Shown: positions 54,116-62,702 of the stretch, one piece after another | Position numbering within the stretch: the first letter of the stretch is position 1 | How the letters are laid out: each line of letters begins with the position of its first letter | Source of the DNA: Paraburkholderia phosphatilytica | Lineage (GTDB): Bacteria; Pseudomonadota; Gammaproteobacteria; Burkholderiales; Burkholderiaceae | Direction of reading: 5' to 3' | Assembly: GCF_003443895.1 (NCBI RefSeq) | Contig: NZ_QQOA01000014.1 | Span: 1-64,000 of the forward strand | DNA: 64,000 nt | Program-made: the position numbers and the translations under genes | Notes under the pieces: generated by a model | What the model saw: only the letters and a program-made list of their open reading frames with translations | The model's database searches: none | Told to the model about the DNA's origin: nothing

Positions 54116-54844
54116 TTACTTTTCGACGCTCTGCAACTTGGCCCGATGGCGCGCGTGCTCCTGCCGGGCTTCCTCGAGTGCGGAGCGCAAGCCCCGATTG
54201 ATCCAGCGCTTGTTGTCCGCGAATGCCGTGCGATTCTTGGATCCCATTGCTTCTGCGATTTCTCTCGCCGATTGTTCGAGCTCACCTCTTTCGACCACTG
54301 CGCCGATCAGGCCGCGGTTGAGCGCGTCCCGGGCCACAAGCCGTCGCCCGGTCTGGATCAGGTCCGCCGCAAGGGCACGTCCGCCTAGCACCGTAAGGAT
54401 GTTTGCGCCCGAAAAGGTGGCGATCCCGATATCGATTTCTGGAAGCGAGAGCGCCGATCCTTCAACGGCGACACATCCGTCAGCCATGAGTGCGAGCATT
54501 GCGCCGGCGCCGACGGCAAGCCCGTTCAACGCCACGACGACCGGAACCGGCGTCGCTATCACCGCATCCTGAAGCGCGGCGAGCGCGTGGGAACGTCTCT
54601 CCCGCTGACGCGCAGCATCGCCATCCGGGGACTGCTCGCGCACGTCCACTCCCGCACAAAAGAGCTTCTCGCCTTTCGCAGTCAGCACCACGGCCTGCGT
54701 GCTATCGTCGGTGCTCGCCTGCAGAATCGCCGACGAGATCGCATCCATCATCGCGACCGTCATGGCATTCGCCTTCCCGGCGCGGTCGATCTCGATCCAC
54801 AGTTGCGAATCCCGTTTCCCGATCTTCAACCCATCTAACGACAT
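54116..54844 (-). CDS. Enoyl-CoA hydratase/isomerase family protein
   Basis: A 242-residue crotonase. LFCAGVDVREQSPDG and NGLAVGAGAMLALMADGCVA supply the oxyanion hole. SLPEIDIGIATFSGANILTV is the second active-site helix, in which the usual PxxG is altered. AGGAG precedes the ATG. It is third in the acyl-CoA synthetase, reductase, ECH, ECH operon, with short intergenic gaps (25 and 8 nt). Confidence 0.9.
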   Translation of the reverse strand: MSLDGLKIGKRDSQLWIEIDRAGKANAMTVAMMDAISSAILQASTDDSTQAVVLTAKGEKLFCAGVDVREQSPDGDAARQRERRSHALAALQDAVIATPVPVVVALNGLAVGAGAMLALMADGCVAVEGSALSLPEIDIGIATFSGANILTVLGGRALAADLIQTGRRLVARDALNRGLIGAVVERGELEQSAREIAEAMGSKNRTAFADNKRWINRGLRSALEEARQEHARHRAKLQSVEK

Positions 54845-54869
54845 ACCAACTCCTGAGTGTTTTGCGCAT

Positions 54870-55943
54870 TCAAGCGGACGGAGATGCGCCCGAGACGAAA
54901 ATGTCGGCGAAGAATTCGTCTTCGGGCAGACTGCATCGCCCGGTAAAGTCTCTCTTTGCCGAGAGCACGACCACCGGCGCCCCGCACGCGTAGACCTGAT
55001 ACGACGAGAGATCGGCGATGTCCCTCATCACCGCTTCGTGAACGAATCCCGAACGCCCTCTCCAGTCGTCTTCCGACAGAGCGTCGGAAACGACCGGGAC
55101 ATAGGTGATTCCGTGGTCTGCCCAGGACCGGGCGAGTGAATCGAAATACAGGTCGTGCGGCCGCCGGCCGCCCCAGTACAGCGTCATCTGTCGGCCACTG
55201 CCTTTTTGCAGTTCGTGCTCGATGATGGATTGGATCGGGGCGAATCCGGTGCCGCTTGCCAGCAGAATCATTGGCTTGTCGGAATCGTCCCGCACGAAGA
55301 ACGAGCCAAACGGCCCCTCCAGTCGAAGGAGGTCGTTCTCCTTCAATTTGCCGAAGACGAAGTTACTCAGAGGTCCGCCGTAATTGCGAAGATGCAGTTC
55401 GATGAAACCTTCATCCTCCGGCGAGTTGGCTATCGACAGGCTGCGCCTGATCCCGCCTGGGATCAGCAAGTCGATGTACTGCCCTGGAAGAAATCTGAAC
55501 TGCGCGTTGGCTGGCAGCTTGAGCCGGATACGCATGACGTCGTCGGCAAGACGTTCCAGCGCAGCGACGCGGCACGGTGTCTTTTTGACTGGATAGCCAT
55601 TGACGGACGGGACCGTCCGGCATTGCACCGTCACATCCGATGCTGGCGTTGCCTGACACAGCAGGACATAGCCCTGCTGTGTCTCCGAAGCTGAAAGACC
55701 TGCATGCTGCGCTTCGCCATGGTCACAGGTTCCAGCCGTCACCCTAGCCTTACATGATCCGCAAACGCCACTCTGACAGCTGTATGGAACAGGAAAGTTA
55801 GCCGCCAGCGCCGCGGCGAGGATCTTCTCTCCGCGACGGACCTCGAGCGTGCGATCGAGGGGCTGGAAAGTGACGATGTGGCGTTCAGCGTGAACTGTTT
55901 CGTCATTCTTGGAAAGATCGACAGGAAGTTCCACAATGTCCAT
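54870..55943 (-). CDS. [2Fe-2S] ferredoxin-FAD/NAD(P) reductase
   Basis: A 357-residue fused electron-transfer protein. The N-terminal plant-type ferredoxin domain has Cys56, 61, 64 and 96 (CQSGVCGSC, LLC). The ferredoxin-NADP reductase domain follows, with RRSLSIANSPEDEG (FAD) and LLASGTGFAPIQSI (NAD(P)). This layout serves as the reductase of ring-hydroxylating or other oxygenases and of AscD-type enzymes. No oxygenase component gene is next to it. It starts 4 nt after the acyl-CoA synthetase stop. A GTG at 55934 is an alternative start with better spacing. Confidence 0.9.
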   Translation of the reverse strand: MDIVELPVDLSKNDETVHAERHIVTFQPLDRTLEVRRGEKILAAALAANFPVPYSCQSGVCGSCKARVTAGTCDHGEAQHAGLSASETQQGYVLLCQATPASDVTVQCRTVPSVNGYPVKKTPCRVAALERLADDVMRIRLKLPANAQFRFLPGQYIDLLIPGGIRRSLSIANSPEDEGFIELHLRNYGGPLSNFVFGKLKENDLLRLEGPFGSFFVRDDSDKPMILLASGTGFAPIQSIIEHELQKGSGRQMTLYWGGRRPHDLYFDSLARSWADHGITYVPVVSDALSEDDWRGRSGFVHEAVMRDIADLSSYQVYACGAPVVVLSAKRDFTGRCSLPEDEFFADIFVSGASPSA

Positions 55944-55947
55944 CCTT

Positions 55948-58068
55948 TCAATGGCCCGGGAACGGCACGGGCACGATCAGCGCGTCGGCCGCCAGGACAC
56001 CGTCTGGCAAAACGAAAAGCGGGTTGACGTCGATCTCGGATACGCCATCGCGGTGCTCCCATGCGAACCGGGAGAGTGCCGAAAGCGCTTTGGACGCGGC
56101 ATCGACGTCGAGCGCCGGCTTGCCTCGAGCTCCGTCCAGAATTGGACGGCAGCGCAGTTCGTCGAGCATCTGTCGCGCGACCGTTTCGTCGAACGGTGCG
56201 AGCCGGCAGGAGGAGTCGCGCATCAGCTCAGCGTAGATTCCACCTGCACCGACCACCACGACGGGTCCGAACACCTCGTCGTTCACGACACCCGCGATCA
56301 GCTCGAACCCGTCCTTGACCATCTGCGAGACCATCACGCCTTCGATTCTGGCGTCGGGGGCATGAGACCGGGCGTTCGCGCGAACCTCGACGATGGCCGA
56401 CTCAAGTTCCTTCGCGTCGCGGACTCCGACCTTGACGCCGCCGATTTCCGTTTTATGAGCGATATCCGGAGATACGATCTTCACGACGACTGGCCATGAC
56501 AACTGGTCCGGCAAGCTGCCCCCGGCATCGGTTACCAGCACATCACGAGTGACGGGAATACCTGCGCGCGAAAGGATGTCCTTGGACTGCGCTTCGGACA
56601 GTTTGCCGGCCCAGCCTGAGAGGACGTCTTTCGACGACGGGGCGCAGCGGGAATCTGGGGATCCGGAAGTTCCCACCTGGCTTCGTGCGGCGCCGTAGCG
56701 CGCAAGCATCGCGAGCGCTTTCGCCGCGCGGGACGGTGACGGAAAGAGAGGCACTGCTGCAGCATCGAGCAGTCTGCCGGCATCCGCAATCTGGTCGCGG
56801 GGCGCCGATGAAAACACGCAGACAGGCTTGGCCGATCCCTTTGCCACATCGGCGATCACGTCGGCAGCAGCGGTACTGCCTGCGCTACCAGTCGTTGCAA
56901 GGTTCACGCAAAGGGCATCCACGCCGGGGTCGGCAAGTGTCACCTCGATAGCCGTGCGCAGCTTGTCGCGATTGCCCGCGGAAAAATAGCCCGCAGTCAG
57001 GTCGATCGGATTGTGCACGGCGCCGATATTCGGCACCACTTCCGCGAGCAGCCGTTCCGTCTCTTCCCCAAGATTCGCGAGGCGGAGCCCTTCGGGTTCA
57101 CCGGCATCCGCGAAAACGATGGCCGAACCACCGGAAACCCCCATGACCGCCATGGCGCCGTGGGCCGGATATTTCTTTGCCGCGAAAGCCTTGAGGAAGT
57201 CTACAGCCTCATGAATCTCCCTGACTTCGACGATACCGGTCTGTTTGAAGAGCGCACGATAGAAATCGTAACTCCCGGTCATGCTTGCGGTATGCGAAGC
57301 GGCTGCCCGTGCACCTTCTTCGGTGACGCCCCCCTTCCAGAGCAGAACGGGCTTGCCAGCCGCGAGCGCGCGCCGGCCGACATCGAGCAGCGACCGTCCA
57401 TCCTTCGTACCTTCGATGTACGCGAGGATGATCTCGGTCTCCTGATCGTTAAGCAACGCGTCGATCAGTTGGACGGTGTCGACGTCCGTCTCATTACCGG
57501 TGGCAATCACGTGGCGAAATCCGATGTCCGCCTCGGCGCACGCGAGCGCGAGGCTGTAGCCGAAGCCGCCACTCTGTGTGACGAGCGAGACGCCCCCTTT
57601 CTTCAGCTTGGGCTCCCGCGTGATGCTTCCGAACGCGGCGAACACCTGCGAATGAATGTTTGCGAAGCCCAGACAGTTCGGGCCGATGATGCGCATTCCG
57701 CTTGCTCTTGCGATCTCCAGCATTTCACGCTCGCGCTCAACGCCTTCCGGGCCGCTCTCGCGAAAGCCCCCGCTCAGCACTACGGCATAGGGGACCGATT
57801 TCTGCGCACATGCTTTCAGGACCGGGATAACGCCTTTCGCGGGTACACCGATCACGACCAGGTCGATCGGTGCGTCGATGTCGCTCACCGCGCCATAGCA
57901 CTTGAGACCGTCGAACTCCGTGTACTTTGGATTGACCGGATAGATATGTCCCTGGTAACCATTCCCGACAAGTGCACGGACTGCTTGCGAGCCAGGACGG
58001 CCCGCTTCGTCCGAAACCCCGACAACCGCGATCGACCGCGGTTCGAGCAAATATTTGAAATTGTTCAT
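55948..58068 (-). CDS. ADP-forming acyl-CoA synthetase (acetate-CoA ligase family)
   Basis: A 706-residue fusion of a CoA-binding domain (RSIAVVGVSDEAGRPGSQAV, residues 11-30), a succinyl-CoA-ligase-like domain with phosphorylated His259 in AASHTASMTGSYDF, and a C-terminal ATP-grasp domain (SWPVVVKIVSPDIAHKTEIG). It should activate a carboxylic acid to its CoA thioester with ADP formation. ATG 58068 begins the homologous region. It is first in a four-gene operon with a well-formed promoter and operator copy 6. Confidence 0.92.
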   Translation of the reverse strand: MNNFKYLLEPRSIAVVGVSDEAGRPGSQAVRALVGNGYQGHIYPVNPKYTEFDGLKCYGAVSDIDAPIDLVVIGVPAKGVIPVLKACAQKSVPYAVVLSGGFRESGPEGVEREREMLEIARASGMRIIGPNCLGFANIHSQVFAAFGSITREPKLKKGGVSLVTQSGGFGYSLALACAEADIGFRHVIATGNETDVDTVQLIDALLNDQETEIILAYIEGTKDGRSLLDVGRRALAAGKPVLLWKGGVTEEGARAAASHTASMTGSYDFYRALFKQTGIVEVREIHEAVDFLKAFAAKKYPAHGAMAVMGVSGGSAIVFADAGEPEGLRLANLGEETERLLAEVVPNIGAVHNPIDLTAGYFSAGNRDKLRTAIEVTLADPGVDALCVNLATTGSAGSTAAADVIADVAKGSAKPVCVFSSAPRDQIADAGRLLDAAAVPLFPSPSRAAKALAMLARYGAARSQVGTSGSPDSRCAPSSKDVLSGWAGKLSEAQSKDILSRAGIPVTRDVLVTDAGGSLPDQLSWPVVVKIVSPDIAHKTEIGGVKVGVRDAKELESAIVEVRANARSHAPDARIEGVMVSQMVKDGFELIAGVVNDEVFGPVVVVGAGGIYAELMRDSSCRLAPFDETVARQMLDELRCRPILDGARGKPALDVDAASKALSALSRFAWEHRDGVSEIDVNPLFVLPDGVLAADALIVPVPFPGH

Positions 58069-58168
58069 TTCCGATCCGTCTCCAGCTGGTTGTTCCTGAA
58101 AAGTCTGCCCTGACAGCGAGCGATTTCTCGGCGGCCGCTCCAACTTCGTGAGCGATCCAATGGACCCG

Positions 58169-58197
58169 ACTGTAGACCCTGGATCGACTAACGTCAA
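58169..58197 (-). promoter_or_regulatory. Predicted sigma-70 promoter for the acyl-CoA synthetase operon
   Basis: On the minus strand, TTGACG (58197-58192), a 17-nt spacer and TACAGT (58174-58169). The operator lies 15 nt upstream of the -35 box. Confidence 0.68.
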
Positions 58198-58212
58198 CGA
58201 TAAATGAAATCA

Positions 58213-58229
58213 GTTCCGATTAATGAAAC
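58213..58229. promoter_or_regulatory. Operator palindrome, copy 6
   Basis: GTTCCGATTAATGAAAC, in the 344-nt gap between the divergent acyl-CoA synthetase and bicupin genes. The plus side has no clear promoter at the same distance. Confidence 0.75.
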
Positions 58230-58412
58230 CACAAAAAACGGACTGCGGAACACCCCGGCGCCACCTCTCAAGGACGACAGTTTCACTGGCCGGAATCGAT
58301 GCTATTCCTCAAAACTCGTGCTACGATCCGATCGTGGTTTGCCAGATGCCGGCGAACGCAACAAGCATCGCAGAGCGATCTGCGGACGATGGCAGATTCA
58401 AGGAGACTTTGA

Positions 58413-59171
58413 ATGATCTACACACGAAGCGGCGCCGACGCGCTTTCCAAGAGAGACGTCGTAGTTTCTCCGGGCACCGGGAACCAACATTGGGGAACGG
58501 TGTTTTTTGGTCCCCGCAGTTCGAACGCCACGGGTTCAGGACCGCAGGCCACGATGTCGGAACTGCAACCGCACGAGTCGGTGGTTCCGCATTTTCACGG
58601 CGTGACGATGTTCCAGATGTTCATCGCCGGCTCCGGGACGCTTGGGAACAAGCAACAGCCGCTCGAGCCGCTGACGGTGCAGTTCAAGGACCACCACACG
58701 GCTTACGGTCCGATCGTCGCGGGTCCGCAGGGTCTGTCGTTTGTCGCGATGCGAATGTACACGGGCAATTCGGAGCCCGTGTATCTGAACAAGGAAGGGT
58801 ATCGGGACCGGCTCAAGCCGAGCAAGCGTCGTCACCTGACCTCGGAACGCGTGCGCTTCTCCATCGAGCCGGTGCTGAAGGAACGGCCGGAGCCGGTCTG
58901 GGAAACGCTTCTGAAGGACGAGTCGGACGGCATGCACGCGCAGATCGTCCGACTCGGAGCCGGTCAGAGCGTCGAAGGCCCGGATCCGAAGGCCGCTGCC
59001 GGATACTATGTGTTCGTCGGCAACGGTACACTTCTGCACAACAGTGAAGAACTTCCGCTCTGGTCCATGGTTGTCGTCGAGCCGAACGAAGAAAAGTTTA
59101 CGATCCGATCCGGCGACAAGGGGCTCGAGGCGCTGGTCCTCCAGTACCCGCGCGAGGAAAATAACGCCTGA
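58413..59171 (+). CDS. Bicupin-like protein of unknown function
   Basis: A 252-residue protein with two cupin-like beta units. The first has VVPHFHGVTMFQMFIAGSG with His and Gln ligands and a later HHTAYGP. The second has GYYVFVGNGTLLHNSEELP and WSMVVVEPNEE with few metal ligands, so it is probably non-catalytic. AAGGAGACTT precedes the ATG. It is monocistronic and diverges from the acyl-CoA synthetase operon. It could be a dioxygenase, isomerase or sensor. Confidence 0.8.
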   Translation: MIYTRSGADALSKRDVVVSPGTGNQHWGTVFFGPRSSNATGSGPQATMSELQPHESVVPHFHGVTMFQMFIAGSGTLGNKQQPLEPLTVQFKDHHTAYGPIVAGPQGLSFVAMRMYTGNSEPVYLNKEGYRDRLKPSKRRHLTSERVRFSIEPVLKERPEPVWETLLKDESDGMHAQIVRLGAGQSVEGPDPKAAAGYYVFVGNGTLLHNSEELPLWSMVVVEPNEEKFTIRSGDKGLEALVLQYPREENNA

Positions 59172-59482
59172 CGCAGCAATCGGGCCTTCAGGACGGACCC
59201 CGGGGACACGGAAACTGTCTTCGGGGTGTTCACGTTTCGTACGCCGAACGTTCAGCGGCGTTGGCGACACGGGTTTGCCTCACCGACGCAACAGGGTAAG
59301 ACCGGCCACTTACCTGGCCGTCTGGGAGCTATCGGAAATGTCCACCCCGGCAGTTTGAGATATGAGCGATGCAGGCGTTGCCGTCGCTCGCAGCCATACC
59401 GCATCCATCATGATGCAGAGGCTGGTGCGACGAGACCTTCGATCCCGTATCACATGAATCGAAGGTCATCGGCCGGTCGGTC
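59172..59482. other. Intergenic stretch, no gene recognised
   Basis: About 311 nt between convergent genes. Short frames run through it without recognisable products. GTTTCG...CCGAAC at 59234-59249 resembles the operator but has a 4-nt spacer instead of 5. No hairpin with a T-run was seen. Confidence 0.45.
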
Positions 59483-61594
59483 TCAGATGCCCGGCGCGCG
59501 CAGGTCACGCAACTGGGATCCCTCAGCCGCAGCTTCGAGCAAGAGGCGGCCTGGCTTCCAGCGTTTGCCGAACTGCTCGTGCCACGCCTGGACCTGCTGG
59601 CCGACCTTGCTTGCCCCGACGGTATCCGCCCAATACATCAGGCCGCCCCGGTGGCGCGGAAATCCGAAGCCGTACAACCACATCACGTCGACGTCGCTGG
59701 CACGGTAAGCTTTCCCATCCTCAAGAATCTTGCAGACCTCGTTGACCGATGCGAAGAGCAGGCGCTGAAGAATCTCGTCGTCCGAGAATTCCCGCCGCTC
59801 GACACCGAGTTCACGTGCAACATCTCCAATGATCGTGTCGACCTCCGGGTCCACGATCGGCTTCCGGTCGCCGGGGTTGTACCGATACCAGCCGGCGCCG
59901 CTTTTCTGCCCTTTGCGGCCGAGTTCGACCATCCGGTCAGGCACGTGCAACTTGCGATAGGTCGGATCCGCCGCCGCTCGTCGTTTCCGGGTGTCGTAGC
60001 TGACATCGAGACCCGACAGGTCGCTGACCGCGAACGGTCCCATCGGATACCCGAACGTTTTCATGACGCGATCGATCTGGTCGGGTCGAGCGCCCTCTTC
60101 GAGCAGCAGCATCGCCTCGGTGACGAGCGGTGCACGACTGCGGTTTGCGGCAAAGCCGTCGCACGACCCCGCAACGACGCTTACCTTGTTCAGGTCGCGT
60201 CCGAGCCTGGCGGTACGCAAGATGGTCTCGACGGAGCTGCCGGTGCCTCGCACCACCTCGCACAGCTTCATGACGTTTGCCGGTGCGAAGAAGTGCGCTC
60301 CTGCCACGTCCCCTGGCCGGCGTGTCACGTTGGCCATCGTATCGATATCGATCGCCGAGGAGTTGGTCAACAGCAGCGCCCCCTCCTTCATTACGCTGTC
60401 GATTTTTCCGAACACTTCCTTCTTGAGGTCAATGCGCTCGAAAACCGCCTCGATCACCACATCTGCGTCACCGATCTGCTCATAGTCCGTCACAGGCTGG
60501 ATGTACGCGAGGCTCTCGTCCATCTCACCCTGAGTGAGACTGCCTCGACCGACCCTCGTCGCATACGTGTCCCGAATTTTCTGCATTCCACGATCAAGGG
60601 CCTCCTGAGTTGCTTCAAGCACTTTCACCGGAACGCGGGCATCGGCAAAACAGACGGCAATCCCTCCGCCCATCGTTCCCGCTCCGATCACGGCGGCGCT
60701 GCGCACCGACTCGGGCTTGTAGTGATCCGGCTTGCCCGGAATCTTCGCAGCTTCGCGCTCCGCAAAAAAAGCATAACGGAGCGCCTTTGCCTCATCTGAA
60801 CTTTCGAGTTCGGTGAAAAGCGACTGTTCAAGCGCAATGCCCTCCTCGAACGATCCGTTCACCGCCATCTCGATACAGGCCAATGCGCTGTGCGGTGCCT
60901 TGACGAGCCGCGCCTTCCTCGCGGCTTCGTCACGCGCAGGTGTCCACTCCTGCGGATTCGCTTTCGCATGCTCGATCCGGTCGTTTACGTCGCGAACGCG
61001 GCGCACGCCCTGCCCCTGCGGAAGACCTTTTACAAAGTCCACGGCTTGCGCGAGGACGAGTTCGTCATCCACAACGCGGTCGATCAGACCCAATGCCAGA
61101 GCGTTTTTTGCAGACACGTGGCGCCCGCTAACGATGATGTCGATCGCTGCTTTCGGGCCGACAAGTCGCGTAAGACGTTGCGTACCTCCTCCGGCCGGGA
61201 TGATGCCGATCTTGACCTCGGGCAAACCCAGTTTTGCGTCGGGCGACGCGAATCGGTAGTGGCATGCGAGCGCGTGCTCCAGCCCCGCACCCAATGCGTA
61301 GCCGCGGATGGCCGCAACGACCGGCTTTTGACTGGCGTCCAGCGCGGCAGTACTGACCGACGATGAAACCTTGCGCTCCTTGCCGAATTGCCGGATATCG
61401 GCTCCCGCCACAAAATTGCTCCCGCCTCCCGTGACGACGACGCCCTTCACCTCCTCGTCGGCATTCGCATGCTCGAGACATTCGATCAGGCCCTCCCGCA
61501 TCCCGGGCGCAAGCGCATTCACCGGTGGATTGCTAAGCGTTATCACCGCTACGCCGTCCACGACCTTATATCCAACTAACGTTTCTTCCGACAT
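59483..61594 (-). CDS. FadB-like enoyl-CoA hydratase/3-hydroxyacyl-CoA dehydrogenase
   Basis: A 703-residue bifunctional beta-oxidation enzyme. The N-terminal crotonase domain (NFVAGADIRQFG, GYALGAGLEHALACHYRFA, LGLPEVKIGIIPAGGGTQRL) keeps both catalytic glutamates. The NAD-binding domain near residue 300 has AAVIGAGTMGGGIA, followed by two 3HCDH C-terminal domains (GYPMGPFAVSDLSGLD). It should hydrate an enoyl-CoA and oxidise the alcohol to a 3-ketoacyl-CoA. AAAGGAG precedes ATG 61594. Operator copy 7 lies 160 nt upstream. Confidence 0.95.
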   Translation of the reverse strand: MSEETLVGYKVVDGVAVITLSNPPVNALAPGMREGLIECLEHANADEEVKGVVVTGGGSNFVAGADIRQFGKERKVSSSVSTAALDASQKPVVAAIRGYALGAGLEHALACHYRFASPDAKLGLPEVKIGIIPAGGGTQRLTRLVGPKAAIDIIVSGRHVSAKNALALGLIDRVVDDELVLAQAVDFVKGLPQGQGVRRVRDVNDRIEHAKANPQEWTPARDEAARKARLVKAPHSALACIEMAVNGSFEEGIALEQSLFTELESSDEAKALRYAFFAEREAAKIPGKPDHYKPESVRSAAVIGAGTMGGGIAVCFADARVPVKVLEATQEALDRGMQKIRDTYATRVGRGSLTQGEMDESLAYIQPVTDYEQIGDADVVIEAVFERIDLKKEVFGKIDSVMKEGALLLTNSSAIDIDTMANVTRRPGDVAGAHFFAPANVMKLCEVVRGTGSSVETILRTARLGRDLNKVSVVAGSCDGFAANRSRAPLVTEAMLLLEEGARPDQIDRVMKTFGYPMGPFAVSDLSGLDVSYDTRKRRAAADPTYRKLHVPDRMVELGRKGQKSGAGWYRYNPGDRKPIVDPEVDTIIGDVARELGVERREFSDDEILQRLLFASVNEVCKILEDGKAYRASDVDVMWLYGFGFPRHRGGLMYWADTVGASKVGQQVQAWHEQFGKRWKPGRLLLEAAAEGSQLRDLRAPGI

Positions 61595-61754
61595 CGCCGG
61601 TCTCCTTTCAGCAAAAATCCGGTTCCGAGCGCGCGATGCCCGACAGCGAAGTCCCTGCAGCGCGTATCGACGTGCGTCGACCCGCCGTGAGTGCACCCTC
61701 CCGCCCGCATACAGATGCGACCGATGTTATCACGAGTTCTACTGAACAGCATTG

Positions 61755-61771
61755 GTTCCGATAGTCGAAAC
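61755..61771. promoter_or_regulatory. Operator palindrome, copy 7
   Basis: GTTCCGATAGTCGAAAC, upstream of the FadB-like gene and just past the end of the second IclR gene. On the minus strand TGATAACATC (complement at 61723-61732) follows at about 22 nt, with TAACAT a candidate -10. Confidence 0.75.
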
Positions 61772-61793
61772 TCTGAGCATGAACTTTCGCATG

Positions 61794-62606
61794 TCAGCCG
61801 CTAATGCGATGCGTAATCGTTCCCGTATCCTTCGCGAGAAACCGGGTCCCTTCCTGAAAATCCACCGTCGCGGCGCCGAACTGGCGCGAGATATCGGCTG
61901 CGGCGATCAGGACGCTGCGTACGACTTCATCCTCGTTGATCCTCATTCGAACGGTAGGAGCGCCAACGGAAATGCAATATCTGACCTGGTCGTCCGAATC
62001 GTGAATCGGTGCGGAGATCGCTGAAATGCCGAGCAGGCGCTCGCCATGTGACACAGCAAACCCCTGCGTGCGGATCTTTTCCAGTTCCTCCTCGATCTCG
62101 GCCCTCGGCCTTCTTGTCACTCGCACGACATCGACCACCATCGCAGACAGCTTCTCCGACGACATGTACGCCATCAGAACCTTCGACGCAGCACCCGCCA
62201 CCATCGGCACCTGCTCGCCAGGTTGGGCGACCATTCTGAGCGGTGCGGCGACAGTCGCCACCGCGTCGATACAGATCCGGTAGCTACCCGACAGCGTGTG
62301 CAATGAAGCCGTCTCGCGAGTGCGGTCGGCAAGCTGAAGGAGGACGGGTCGCGATATCTCGCGAATCCCCAGGGTGCTGCGCACGTGGCCTGCCAGACGG
62401 GTGAACTGGAAGGACAGGCAATACTGCTGATCTTCAAGGCGCACCAGATAGCCCGCCTTCTCCAGGCTCTGGACGATACGGAATGCCGTCGACTTGGGAA
62501 GCGCGATGCGGTCCGCTATTTCCTGAAGCATGAGACTTGTTCTGTCGACGCTGAAACTTTCGAACACAGCCAGGATGCGTTGCACCGAGCGCATGGTCTC
62601 TTTCAC
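61794..62606 (-). CDS. IclR-family transcriptional regulator
   Basis: A 270-residue IclR protein, paralogous to that at 47070-47822. The winged helix is MRSVQRILAVFESFSV and LPKSTAFRIVQSLEKAGYLV. The effector domain is CIDAVATVAAPLRMVAQPG, SKVLMAYMSSEKL and VSHGERLLGISAISAPI. It starts at GTG 62606 with GAGGGG 6 nt upstream. It is a candidate regulator of the palindromes, possibly with its own effector. Confidence 0.93.
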   Translation of the reverse strand: MKETMRSVQRILAVFESFSVDRTSLMLQEIADRIALPKSTAFRIVQSLEKAGYLVRLEDQQYCLSFQFTRLAGHVRSTLGIREISRPVLLQLADRTRETASLHTLSGSYRICIDAVATVAAPLRMVAQPGEQVPMVAGAASKVLMAYMSSEKLSAMVVDVVRVTRRPRAEIEEELEKIRTQGFAVSHGERLLGISAISAPIHDSDDQVRYCISVGAPTVRMRINEDEVVRSVLIAAADISRQFGAATVDFQEGTRFLAKDTGTITHRISG

Positions 62607-62702
62607 GGAAAACCCCTCAAAATATCTGGTTCCAGCTCGCGTCGAACACCACGCAAACCATCTCGACTGGAAAACCGGTTAATCGGTGAGCATGCGCTCC
62701 GG

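Noticed and set aside
59234..59249. GTTTCG-N4-CCGAAC, resembling the operator palindrome
   Set aside because: The spacer is 4 nt instead of 5, and it lies between convergent gene ends, not upstream of a gene.
62629..62647. GTTCCA-N7-TCGAAC upstream of the second IclR gene
   Set aside because: The spacer is 7 nt, which would place the half-sites on different helix faces from the nine consistent copies. An autoregulatory variant cannot be excluded.
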